From positions 41,782-105,781 of the forward strand of contig ML213528.1 in assembly GCA_004369045.1 (NCBI GenBank): a stretch of 64,000 nucleotides of DNA, read 5' to 3'. The position numbers and the translations under genes are program-made. This DNA is from Heliocybe sulcata. Its lineage: Eukaryota; Basidiomycota; Agaricomycetes; Gloeophyllales; Gloeophyllaceae. The notes under the pieces were generated by a model, which saw only the letters and a program-made list of their open reading frames with translations, did no database searches and was not told the origin of the DNA. Below, in pieces: positions 12,112 to 22,373 of this stretch (position 1 is the stretch's first letter; each line of letters starts with the position of its first letter).

Positions 12112-13239
12112 CTATCAAAGACGAACGGGGAGAAACAATGGGGTCGAGAGGATGGACACAAGATGGCGGTCGGTAAAATCAATACCATATTCATGGTTAT
12201 ATGAACCAGCAGGATGATCAAACCTATGCGAGACCGCGAGTATCTTCTCTTAACAGGGAAATATAGACAAGCGTGCGGTGGCACAGGAGCGGAGAACTTC
12301 TTGCGCGCTCAAGGGAACTTGGTTAGCCACGCAGATGCCGTCAGAGAGAATCGTTCTGGAGATGCCAAGCCTACTAGAACATGCACAGATCTCGGGTGAT
12401 GCAAATTCACGCAGACACCCCGGCGAAGTCTTCGACTAATACGTTCCCGCCGTGAAGCCCATCATTTACGTGAATGAGATCCAGAATCCAGATAGACTTC
12501 AGGATGATGTCGCAAGCCTCGATGGAGAATGGAGACAACCGAAGCTCATGTGCACAGGGAATATTGAGTGCTTTACGATCGTTTGAGATATGAGAGCATC
12601 GCACGATCTGACGTTCGTAGCAAGTGGCAGAGCCTGCAAACTTTATGAGGATAGACCGAAGCAAAGGCTGTGAAGGATGCACAGCTTGCTCTCGAACAAC
12701 CATCAAATCGAAGTCTCCCAGCTGAAAGTGATGAGGTTCCGCAGTAACCGCCGCTATCACGGACGATGGTTGATGGTGAAGCAGGATAGGCTTCAATTCC
12801 GCCGATTCAAACGCGGAGGATCCATCATTGATCGTCTTATGATCAGAGCGCAAGACCGAAAGCCTGAGTGACCGGGTGTACGAGCGTGAGGACGGATACG
12901 GCGGAAGACGAAGACCAAATGTTCCGAGACGTTCAGAGGAGTGCGGGCAGTGTCGGGCGACATGGAAAGGGGCAGGCCAATCATCGGGTCGAAGACGAGG
13001 ATCGTCATACCAAGACAAAGATGAGGGAAAGCTAGTGCTGCCGCTAGTTCCAGGAAGGATGCTTCAGATGTTTCTGAAGAGTCTGCATAATGCATATCAA
13101 CGTCACTCGCTGATATGACCCTACTCTCCAAAAAGTTCATAACCAGCAGACTAGCACCCGGGGAGCTGCATCTGGCTTTCCAACCCATTGAGATACATCA
13201 GCGAACACCCGTCACACAAGAGATATGAGCCGACTAAAA
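12112..13239. other. Intergenic; unassigned open frames
   Basis: Two overlapping frames are open on the minus strand (13018-12407 and 13188-12793), about 203 and 131 codons. Neither shows a recognised motif or a convincing splice pattern. They could be a lineage-specific gene, a decayed gene or chance. Confidence 0.3.
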
Positions 13240-14124
13240 TCACCACTCCTCATAGACGTAACATTCTGCCTCCCATATCTCGCCTCTTACGAACCCGCCG
13301 TCACCCAGCATATCCCAATTCATATCTCCTCGCTCGCGTCCGTAAACGGCAGGGAGAACCAACTTGATCCTATCCCCATGGTTTATCTGCTTCACCAGCT
13401 CATGCGCCGTGTCCCACGAGACCACAAAACGCGTCTTCGGATAGGACGGTAGCGGGATAGACAGCGGAACACGGATCACTTCCGAGTACGTCGGCAGACG
13501 CGTGGAGTCAGATGAACAAGCAGGACGGTGCAACGACACCTCAAAAGGATGGATCACCCTATTCCTCTGCGCCTCCCCTGAACCCACCCATACCCCATTT
13601 CCACCAGCCCTCATCCTAACGCCGTTCAAGGGACTCGGCATTCTCAATACCCACACGACTCTTCTCACTCTCCTACTCTCTGTTCCGCCCACTGGCACAT
13701 CCAGGTAGACTTTTTTTCGCCGCTCACGCTCCAGTACGCTGAGGCCGCGCGCACCAACGACTGTCTCCAGGCGGCGGTGGGAGGATAGACGGTGCAAGTG
13801 GCCTGAGAGGTTAAGAATAGGGATGACCAGCTCTGGAGGGAGAATACGAGTGAGAATCAGGTATATCGGGACGGATGAGGGTGTTGGAGGAGGCGGCGCG
13901 TTCGGAGCTGGCCGCGTCGACCGCGATGAACTGGATGACGAGGGAGACATCCGTAGAGTATGCGGAGAAGAGGGTGACGGTGCCTTTGAGGTGCCTCGCA
14001 GACCATTAGGGGTTTCTTGCAGAGTTGGTAAACTAGAGAGCCTCTGTCTCGGTCCCCGAGAACTTGAACTCGAAGCGCCAATGATGGCGCTCTGAGATAT
14101 TCGGCGTTCTCTTTGCATCTCCAC
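13240..14124 (-). CDS. Hypothetical protein with F-box-like motif
   Basis: One uninterrupted frame of 294 aa starts at the ATG at 14122-14124. The first 90 residues are Ser/Pro-rich and look disordered. Near residue 95 comes ILPPELVIPILNLSGHLHRL, which resembles the short 'LP.Eii..Il..a.yw.r' F-box-like motif of a large agaricomycete family. The C-terminal half looks beta-rich (TRFVVSWDT, GDRIKLVLPA, ECYVYEEW), as in that family's C-terminal domain. The assignment rests on pattern memory only. The function is unknown; a role in a ubiquitin ligase is possible. Confidence 0.5.
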   Translation of the reverse strand: MEMQRERRISQSAIIGASSSSSRGPRQRLSSLPTLQETPNGLRGTSKAPSPSSPHTLRMSPSSSSSSRSTRPAPNAPPPPTPSSVPIYLILTRILPPELVIPILNLSGHLHRLSSHRRLETVVGARGLSVLERERRKKVYLDVPVGGTESRRVRRVVWVLRMPSPLNGVRMRAGGNGVWVGSGEAQRNRVIHPFEVSLHRPACSSDSTRLPTYSEVIRVPLSIPLPSYPKTRFVVSWDTAHELVKQINHGDRIKLVLPAVYGRERGDMNWDMLGDGGFVRGEIWEAECYVYEEW

Positions 14125-14958
14125 AAGACTTGCTCGACCAGAAGATCCAATACCAGAGTGAGTTACGCAGATGAGTTACGGTGCAGGCGTTGGGCGTAAG
14201 GTAATCAAGGATATAGCTACTTGGCCTCGAACAAGGAAGCTGGTGGGAATCGAATCGAGAGCAAGTCGCGAGTTGCGAGTTGTGGCGTCCCTTCGGCCCC
14301 GTCATGGCACCCTAACCTTAATCTACTACGTCCTCTGAACAATACCACCTAAAGCCACAAGCTCTTTTGCAGCCTGGCATGCGATTCATGGAGTTGATTT
14401 CCCTCAATACAGCTGTCATGGCGATAACTGGCTTCGGATACAGAGACGGTACAAACATTGCAAGTACTACGACAACATTTCGGATTCTACAGTCACGAGA
14501 GCGAGAGATCGAGGTACGTTCAATGTGAAAATGGTTTTGGAAGAAGAAGGGTAGTTCGTAAAAAAGAAGCTTAGAAAACAGAAGAACAACGAAGGTGCCA
14601 GGCGACTAACGAAAGGGTGTCGCACTTCGAAGGAAACAGATACAGTGAAGGTATAAATATCCTCAACATCCAGAAGGAGAAGACCAATTACAAGAAAATC
14701 GTGTCATGCGCGTGTGTCGGTGTATAATGTGAGTGTAGGCTTCGGCTTTGAAGTGGGTGGATAGCGTAGTGGTTGTGAATAAGGATAGGGTGGTGGGTGG
14801 TAAGTGGTCATGTCGACGGTGCGGGTTCGTGACTAATGATACACTGAGGTGAATGATCTAGGACATCAATTATCGTCATCAGCGTCATAACCAACTATAA
14901 ATATGATAGTAAGACTCACACAATCCATAATTCATCATCATTATATCTCATGCGCCAC
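14125..14958. other. Intergenic, 3' side of the pheromone gene
   Basis: No gene is recognised. A plus-strand frame at 14390-14529 lacks any motif and was set aside. Confidence 0.35.
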
Positions 14959-15072
14959 TCAGGCAATGACACAGTACGAGAACGCGCCCTTGCCCGAAGA
15001 CTCCTCCTCAACGGGGACTTGCACGTCCTCGATGTCCTCAAAGGCGATAACAATGGTGTTGATGGAGTCCAT
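14959..15072 (-). CDS. Mating-pheromone precursor (farnesylated CaaX peptide)
   Basis: This small intronless gene has 38 codons and encodes 37 aa. It starts MDSINTIVIAFEDIEDVQ, continues with an acidic VPVEEESSG stretch and ends GAFSYCVIA, directly before TGA. This matches basidiomycete B-locus lipopeptide pheromone precursors: an MD(S/T) start, an acidic pro-region, a Gly/Ser-containing mature part and a C-terminal CaaX box. In that family the Cys (residue 34) is farnesylated, the last three residues are removed and the C-terminus is methylated. N-terminal cleavage then releases a peptide of about 10-14 residues, here probably within the EEESS stretch. The peptide signals to a Ste3-type receptor of a compatible partner. 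A TATATAAG box lies at 15202-15209, 130 nt upstream. No clear receptor gene was found beside it. Confidence 0.8.
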   Translation of the reverse strand: MDSINTIVIAFEDIEDVQVPVEEESSGKGAFSYCVIA

Positions 15073-15945
15073 TTCTTCACTGAGCGTAGAGCGTAAGAAC
15101 AGAGAGAGGTGCTTTCGCTAGAGTGAAGTAGAGCGAAGACGAAGGTGCTTTGGCTCGAGAACTGGAACTCGCTTGGTGGAGTCCTGGCCTCTTGGCTCCT
15201 CTTATATATGCGACAACAAGTCCGTATCCAAATGTCCTTCTCGGATGCCACAATGTCTCTTCCTGTGCGCCTACCTACCCAGGACGTCAACAGCACAATA
15301 GCGCCATGCTATTGTCCCAACCGTATCGGAGGCCATTCCGAAGCCAGCCTGACATCGCGTCTATAAACAGCATTCCATTAGCACAGCTCAGTCACAGGCG
15401 TAGCACAAACAATAGAGGAGGCCTGTGTGATGGCTTCGGCCAGGACAATAACGCCAGGTACGCATTTCGGGAACGAGGCGCCCACAACGCTCGGGCGGGC
15501 CTCCGGGGTTGCTATATTTGGATATGGTCCTGACAATTGCGGTAATCGCTCCGGGAGCCGCGACTGTGTATTGTGGAAATGCGCAATATACAAAGTCGCG
15601 ACGCGTCGTCTTGGAGAAGACGGTGGCGATGAGCGGACGGGAACAATATTCATCGCTGCCATACTGAAGATGCATCGTCAGCCGGCGGGATTCCAGGACG
15701 CTCAACAATAACATGGCGAGTCTTGCTTGCGATGCTTCGGACCCGAAGGGATCTTGACCGTCTCTGATTGATCATATCGCGGAACATATACCGCTCTGCC
15801 CTAAATCACCGCGGGACCCGTACCAGGGTGGTAGGCGGGAAATCATGATCATGCGTCTAGAATATGGTAAGCCATGCATCCCAAAAATACTTACTCGTCT
15901 TCCGGAGTTGACCCGAGGACCATGTGCGATAGTATACTTTCAGTT
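15073..15945. other. Region upstream of the pheromone gene
   Basis: Apart from the TATA box, no gene is established. Minus-strand frames at 15714-15378 contain no motif I recognise. Confidence 0.3.
15202..15209 (-). promoter_or_regulatory. TATA box of the pheromone gene
   Basis: TATATAAG, read on the minus strand, lies 130 nt upstream of the pheromone ATG. This is a plausible distance for a fungal core promoter. Confidence 0.45.
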
Positions 15946-17460
15946 TACATTCCCCAGACCATGGGTATGTCGGTCTCCTGTAGGTCCACGAAACAATAGT
16001 ACGTGTAGTCCACCAGGAAAGTGGCGTACCTGAGCATGAATGCAGGACTGATGATGTTGCATTGCGATCCATAACTTCGGAGGGCATAACTCTGTTCACA
16101 ATAAGACAGTCAAACGCAAGAAGTGACCTGAAACTGAGTCATGGCCTTCACATGCGCGTGTCTAGAGCTTCGAGATTCGGCACTGGGGCGCCGACAACAG
16201 AGTTGATCTTAGGACCCTCGAACGGCGAGACAGTGAAGTAAGCAGCTCACCAAATATGCACCGTACGGCCCTTCGCAAGACTGTTATGAGCATCGATGCA
16301 AAGGAAATTCTGTTCTGTCTTGAGCTGACGGGCCTTCGAGTTCATGCCGATGCGCGCATGACAAGTCTGTCGAGCAACAATAATGAACATTGGTCAGAAA
16401 GGGCGTACCTGACCACGATACAGGCACTATCGCTGCATCGACGAAGAGTACGGAGCTGATGAAGTCGCATCACAATCCGCAAATTCTCACTCATTGACAG
16501 AATGACAATAAGACGATTATGGAGACTGATCAAGCCGACCTAATGACAGGATAGTCTCCGTCTGGGCCATGGTTCGAAGGCACGGTTGCGGCACGCAGAC
16601 CGGCTGACTGAGCTTATAGCGGGCAAACATTTGCGACGGAGATGGCCTCAGTGTACGGCGGAGGAGGCTTCTACTGGCTGTCTTTCACTACTGGGTCAGC
16701 AATCATAGTTCCGTCCCCAGCAAACGCAGGATTAAGAGCCGTTCTCAGAATTTACACGCACGATTCTCCAACCTCGCTCGAACATGTGACCCTGCCACGC
16801 TCACGGAACAATAGAGTGCATAGATCAATGACGAGCGGTCATACCTGACAGGAGCAAGACCACGTAAGCTGTTGACTCCCGCACGTGCAGGAGGGTTTCA
16901 TTCTTCGATAGCCGGCCACAAGTATGCAGCTTAGTGCGATGAGCATTTTACCCAAGCGGGCTGGCAGTAGTTAGTCATGACTCGGAGGCTTGTGATGTAT
17001 GCGCTTACTACATGACCGGTGTGGCGCATCCCCGTATCTCCTTGCTGCGACACTCTGCCCAGTGCCCAGGAAACTGAGTGCTATGGAAGTGGCAACGCAG
17101 AGGTGAGTGCCGAGAACGTCGTCCTGCGTCTTAGTTAGTCAAAAAGGTCAGAAACTGTCGTATCGTCAGTGGCGAGCAGCAAGCACACCGCCCATGTCAC
17201 GATGGTGCGTGTTATCCCCAATGATACCTTTTTGACCTTCGTATACCACCAGGCAAGGTCTCTTCCAAATACATTAGACATCAGCAAAGCCACGAGCCCC
17301 GCGCTCAACAACACTCGAACGTTTTGCGTCGCAGGACATCGTTCATCACAACTGCACTGGTGAAACAGTAGAGAGCGAGTTGGAAGACCCGTAGCAAGCG
17401 ATGGTACATTTGATCCATATCCAACTTCACATCCTACACGATGTTCGTCGCCGCTCACGG
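15946..17460 (-). pseudogene. Possible decayed or highly diverged membrane-protein gene
   Basis: Several separate minus-strand stretches look like pieces of a multi-pass membrane protein. They are VRVLLSAGLVALLMSNVFG followed by WWYTKVKK (about 17320-17228), CVATSIALSFLGTGQSVAAR (about 17100-17043), YITSLRVMTNYCQPAW (about 17000-16950), CDFISSVLFVDAAIVPVSW (16469-16413) and YATFLVDYTYYCFVDLQE (about 16030-15970). Their order and character resemble DUF6534-type seven-helix proteins. The CDFISS piece also recalls the WCD segment of Ste3 receptors. No complete set of splice sites joins them in one frame, and stops lie between them. It may be a pseudogene or a gene I cannot assemble. Confidence 0.3.
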
Positions 17461-17995
17461 AAGCTGTGTGGCAGCAAGATAAGGAACGACAACCGTCTTC
17501 TCCTTATCCCACTGTGCAGATCGTTCCTTTGTCAAACAAAGCCCCGGGAGACAGGATACAATCTACACTCACGACACCTGCAGTCCAGTAGATATCACCC
17601 TCGACGATCTTCTTCGCGTCCTCGAGGCTCGCAGCCTGCAGGACCAGACCAGACCCGGTCATCTTCTTAGTCTCGGAGGAGACAGTCGCGGGATCGACGA
17701 ATGCACCTCCGACCTCTAACCGCAGCATCTTAGACAAGTCTTCGGATAGGGAGTTGATATACGCACTGATAGTCCCGTTCGCAATCAAGCTCTTCGCGTT
17801 CTCCAAATGCTTCGGCCTCACCTCCAGCCTGCGCTGCAACGCTCCCTCATCGGTATAGTCGGGTGCGTAGACGAAGAATAATGATCCAGTCGACATCTTC
17901 CTGGTGCTGAGAGGCGCGATCGTGAGAGATACGCGGGCAGCGCTGGGTGCTTTATAGATGGGTCGTGTAAGGATAGAGCAATAGGAACGGATCAT
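17455..17995 (-). CDS. YCII-related domain protein, probably mitochondrial
   Basis: Exon 1 is 17995-17573. A 61-nt intron (GTGAGT donor, GCACAG acceptor) leads to exon 2, 17511-17455. Together they encode 159 aa. Residues 1-33 (MIRSYCSILTRPIYKAPSAA and on) are basic and Ser-rich, like a mitochondrial targeting sequence. The remainder is the small alpha/beta YCII fold: FFVYAPDYTDEGALQRRLEV, then RPKHLENAK, GSGLVLQAASLEDAKKIVEG, D, YWTAGV and, in exon 2, WDKEKTVVVPYLA. YCII proteins are small ferredoxin-like enzymes or binding proteins, and most fungal members are uncharacterised. An alternative start at M34 (17896) would give a cytosolic form. It lies head to head with ISA2, 228 bp apart, so the two may share a promoter. 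Confidence 0.85.
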
Positions 17996-18223
17996 TGCGA
18001 GGCTTACTGGGCGCGTACCCTAGTATATGGCCCGGGTACTCGTCTTAGACTCGCAGCGGGAGTTACATTTAGGAGGACGATTGGACGGACATCTGGTCTC
18101 CTGGACTGCCGGACCACTTCCGGGGAGACTTGCCGGACCACGTGCTATCAGCCTATTATTAATTCGATATGTTTCTCCGCAGATCTCATCCGTCCTATTA
18201 TTCGACTTCTTGACTTCACCGCG

Positions 18224-19000
18224 ATGGCGACAACTTGCACTGCTCGAAGCCTTTCACGGACAGGATCTGTTGCACTCTCTAGAGGCTTCCTCTCCGGATG
18301 TCGACGAGCACAGTTGTTGCGAGCGTACTCTGCGCTATCCAGTGGACCTCCTGGGTTCCGACAACATGCACCTGCGTTATTCCCTGCACGACCCTTCTCA
18401 TCCACTCGAACATCGCTAGCAGCACTCGCCAGCCATCCACCGTTGCAACATAGTGTCCTGCTGCATATACCATCACCAGAAACGCTCGAAGAAGAGGAGC
18501 TGGATGTAGAGCTGCTGCCGGAGGAAGAAGCAGGTGTTGGCATTACGGATCGTGCTGCTGAGGTACGTCGTGTACTGGATGTCCCGTACACTTGCCTTAC
18601 GCCTGCATCGAAGCAATTACGCTCGATAGCGGCTCGCCAGAATAACCCAGATGCCGCGCTACGAATAGCAGTGGAATCGGGCGGATGCCACGGATACCAG
18701 TACAAGATGGAGCTTGCGACGAGTCGGAACCCGGATGATTAGTGCGTGTGCCCGATTACCCTGTCACTTACTCATCCGCTGATCGATGGAATCCTCGTAT
18801 CTGGGACATGCAGTCTCTTCACACACCCTAATATCCGTCCGTCCAACATCGTGATTGACGCTATCTCACTCGGGCTGTTGAAGGGATCCACGATTGACTA
18901 CGCAACCGAACTGATCGGTAGCAGCTTCCGTATCCTGGATAACCCACAAGCTAAGGGTAGCGGTTGTGGTTGCGGGGTTAGCTGGGAGCTCAAGGAGTAA
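18224..19000 (+). CDS. ISA2: Mitochondrial iron-sulfur assembly protein ISA2 (HesB/IscA type)
   Basis: Two exons (18224-18741, 18814-19000), phases 2 and 1, give 234 aa. Isa2 works with Isa1 and Iba57 in mitochondria to build 4Fe-4S clusters for enzymes such as aconitase and lipoate synthase. The first 70-90 residues are Arg/Ser/Ala-rich and lack acids, as in a mitochondrial presequence. The A-type domain follows: TPASKQLRSIAARQNNPDAA, VESGGCHGYQYKME, then IDYATELIGSSFRILDNPQA and KGSGCGCGVSWE. The three conserved cysteines (C in GCHGY, and the CGC pair) are present. An acidic EEEELDVELLPEEE stretch links the presequence to the domain. The start was chosen as the first ATG in frame. Confidence 0.93.
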
Positions 19001-19367
19001 GCCGGCATAGGAGGGACCCAGTTCTGTCGCAGAGGTACAGGATCATATTATATTGTAATCTCTTATATCTTGCATCATTCTGTTGTATTCTAACATTGTT
19101 GGTGTCATCTCATCTTCGATTGTTTTGTAGTCGGAGACTCAACAGCAACTATGCGGTCGCCAGTTGCGCTGTTAACTGACGCAATAGGGAACAAGCACCA
19201 AGGCGTATGCGATGTACGTGATGGCGCAAGCGCGACAGAGCTTACGACCGTGCTATTTTACATTCACAGTAGGAGCGGAGGCATATCCCGGACCGGAAGC
19301 AAATTCAGGCGCAACAATAGGACCAATAAATTAATAATTAACAAACTGCCCATACTCTCTGTGTGAT
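19001..19367. other. Intergenic between convergent genes
   Basis: This is the shared 3' flank of ISA2 (+) and DUF4436 gene D (-). It is AT-rich in part; nothing else was seen. Confidence 0.35.
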
Positions 19368-21235
19368 CTAGTCTTGCTTCTCCTTGTCTTGCACGATCTG
19401 GCCGTCCACATCATACTTCTCAGGATTAGCGAAAAGGAAGACACCGGTCATCAAGACAGCCTAATTCCAAGTCGTAAGTACGTTAGTGAGGCAAACAAAG
19501 AAGCCACTTACGCAGAACGTGATGATCGCAAGGCAAGGCAGGATACCGACGAAGTCTGCGAACACTCGGTGTGTCAGTTGAGATCTCGCGCGAGCGACAG
19601 AGCTCTCACCGATATCGGCACCAAACCCTGTAGGCGCGCCTGGCAACGTAGACCGGAGCTGCGTAAAGGCAAATAGCGTCGCAATTGGCAGGACGAGCAC
19701 CGTCGCGGACATGCTCCGGTGTAAAAAGACGACCGCAATGCAGGTTGCGAGGAACGTCAAAGTTACCAGCCCTAGAAGAGGAGGTTAACCTCGCTGAGGG
19801 AATGGCTAAGAGAGGATAGTAGACACACAGATGGCAATGACGATGGCTATCGCATATACGCGAATGACAGGGCCGCGGGTTACAGTCAAGAGGCTCTGGT
19901 AAGTACCATCGTTGTATGCACCACTGTAGCCTCGTTCCAGCTGAGCATTGAACCCCCTGCCATAAGCCACAGATCGTCAGCACGACGCCTGAAAATTTGT
20001 AGAGCACATACACCGCAATACCGTACGTAGTTACTATGCCCACCTCCGGGAACGTTGTGTTGTCCGGCAAGCTTGCAAACATAAATATCGTTGCGTGATA
20101 CCTGGTGGGAAGGATCAGATATTTTAGCTTAACATGATAGTAAGGCGGCTGAAGACATACTTTTCGAAAGGATAGGATTGGGCCGTGCGTTTCCGGTCAG
20201 ATAAGATGGCGATTTCCGTCCGAAAGTACGGGGAGTTGGCGAAGGCGTCAGTGGAGCATGCCTCCGTAGTATTTAGTACGAAAACTGGCGTCGACGGGCG
20301 ATTGTTGCTGGGCGTAGAGGATCCGGAAGAGCTTGACGAGCGCAGAAGATTCCTATCATAACATGTGAGAGGGACTTGCGCGTAGAAGGGTGAGCACGTA
20401 CTCGTCAAAGTAGAGGCTGACAGCCGTATTTGCGTAGTTACTGCAGCCGTCCGCGCTCATGTAGATATTCCAGTCAATGGTCATGGACTGTTTTTCCAAA
20501 CTGATCGCGATCAGACTAGCCTCCAACTCGATCTACACAGTTGATTGAGTACTCCAGTACGTGTCTCAGATATCAGTATGGTACAGGGAGAATGCTCACA
20601 GCTTCCTTCCCGGTATCCACAGCGTCTTGGAATGAACGCAAGCGCAGGGCCCATCCGACAGGCACGCTTATGGCAACGCACAGGACGGTGGCAATGAGGC
20701 ACAGGATGAGCCAGTGTACATGGCACCATCTCCAGACCTTGGCCCACAAAGAGCGGAAACGCGCTGGTGCGAGCTGGGCAGTTGAGACTTTGCCCGCATC
20801 ATGGCCAGACGCAGCCACGGGCAACGTAGCTGCAGAGTTCGCACTGGTGTTATTCAGGGTGCTCGTGTCAGGTGTGGCTGTCGGTATTGCCTGTTGTGGC
20901 TGCTGCACCTGATCTGCAGATGTCTGAGCAGCGAGGAAAGGGGAATATCCCAAGTACGATGCACCCGTTCCAGGAGTCGTGGAATATGGGGTTACGGCCT
21001 TCGAGTAGGGAGTAGAAGTGGCTGTTACGGCATACGGATTAAATTGGCCCTCTGCAGAGCTTGCAGTGTCCGCGGCCTGAGCTTGCGAATTCTCGCCGGC
21101 GGTGAGACCGTTCATCATTTGGACAGGAGGCAGGCGAGGCAAGGACTTCAGGGATGAAGACCGCTCGCGTGTATGCGAGGATTCAGAGCCAGCAGGGAAA
21201 GAGACGCCGCCATCGGAACTCACGCTGCGCGACAT
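19368..21235 (-). CDS. DUF4436-family membrane protein, copy D
   Basis: This is the paralogue of copy C, with the same layout. The head (MSRSVSSDGGVSFPAGSES onward, about 175 residues) is Ser/Thr/Pro/Gln-rich and predicted disordered. One membrane helix follows (LILCLIATVLCVAISVPVGW). Exon 2 reads IELEASLIAISLEKQSMTID then WNIYMSADGC. The next exon reads NNRPSTPVFVLNTTEACS and SPYFRTEIAILSDRKR, then QSYPFEKY. Three C-terminal helices include VTLTFLATCIAVVFLHR, VLVLPIATLFAFTQLRSTLP and LPCLAIITFCAVLMTGVFLF, separated by introns. The end is NPEKYDVDGQIVQDKEKQD, then a stop at 19368-19370. The topology suggests a luminal or extracellular beta domain between helices 1 and 2. The function is unknown. 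Confidence 0.75.
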
Positions 21236-22373
21236 TTTATTCGCCTAAAGTACCAAGAGAATCAAGACTTGGTGGAAGCGGGACGTTGTCAAGTTAGAAC
21301 AGTTGTCCGCAACCAGTGGAGGGTCGCCTCTGGAAAAAGAGTGCGTTCAGAGGAGTTACAGTTCTCCAAACCGCAAGAGGTGGTCGTTAAAAGAGCAGTG
21401 TTCAGACAAAGTTGGGCCATGGCGCTAGGCTGACTTATAGTGAACAGAAAGCGCTAGACCTTACTCCTTCAGTCGATATGCCGGCATCCGCTTGTGATGG
21501 CAAGGATACGCTGATGCACGGTATATTCTCCTGCACAGCATTCTCGCTCCAGTATCTTGTCGACCAGTGCGCCTCCAGCTATCCGTTTGCTGGACTTCCC
21601 GGGTCCGAAGGTGACTTTGGCGTAACGTTCCGAAAGACATGTTCACCGGGAAGGCTTTTGTAGACTAGTAGCCATCATAAAGTTGAATGGGCGCCAATCA
21701 AAAATATCTGAAACCGTTGATAGACTGCATCAGTACTTGACAGCGCTGGCGTAATTATATACCTTGACCTCAGCTAGGCGCTCTTGTGGTCCAAATCTCC
21801 GGCCGCTGCCCCGAAGGCCGGAAAGAACGATTTGGCTCGAGCTCTCCATTTAGCAAAGCGCATATTAAGCAGCTTATGCGCAAAGCACGTAAGGATAGCT
21901 TTAGCGCCCACGCTACAGCTGCGACTTGAAGTTGCGACCACTCGCGAAGCCACCGACGACCACCGACGACGAAAGTGTGAGGACAGATTGAAACCTGCCC
22001 TAGACTCATCACGTGAGCGAGTGAGTCGCAACTTAAGCAAGCTCAGCGTCTGACCGATTCTGAGCATAGCATACTCGAAAGCTTGACTATCACCCCAAAT
22101 TCTGGCATGATGAGGCGTCGACGCTGCTAGACCACAAGACTTCGGAACACTCGCCGTTTGGCACTACACGAGGTTAGAAGCGTTCAGAGCCATGCATCTT
22201 CTGACTCGTCAGGCCGACTCTTATCAGTTAAATGCACGAGGGCACTGTCTTCACCATTGCCTGCGTCTCATTGTCATTGAAGTAGGCTTACGATATTTAG
22301 CAGAGCCCCTCTTACTCGCATGGCACCCAAGGCACGGGGACCGCTAGAACAATGAACCATCTTTCCGTGTCCT
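21236..22373. other. Intergenic between DUF4436 gene D and MYND gene B
   Basis: This is the upstream flank of gene D and the 3' flank of gene B. No coding motif is recognised. Confidence 0.35.

Noticed and set aside
12407-13188. Two overlapping minus-strand frames as a gene
   Set aside because: No motif, no splice logic and no plausible start context. They were left as unassigned.
14201-14290. A tRNA on the minus strand suggested by GATTCGATTCCC
   Set aside because: No acceptor or anticodon stem and no A box can be built around it.
16561-16600. A tRNA B box suggested by GGTTCGAAGGC
   Set aside because: No cloverleaf can be formed with the flanks.
18148-18705. A 185-codon minus-strand frame
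   Set aside because: It is antisense to ISA2, Ser-rich and without a motif.
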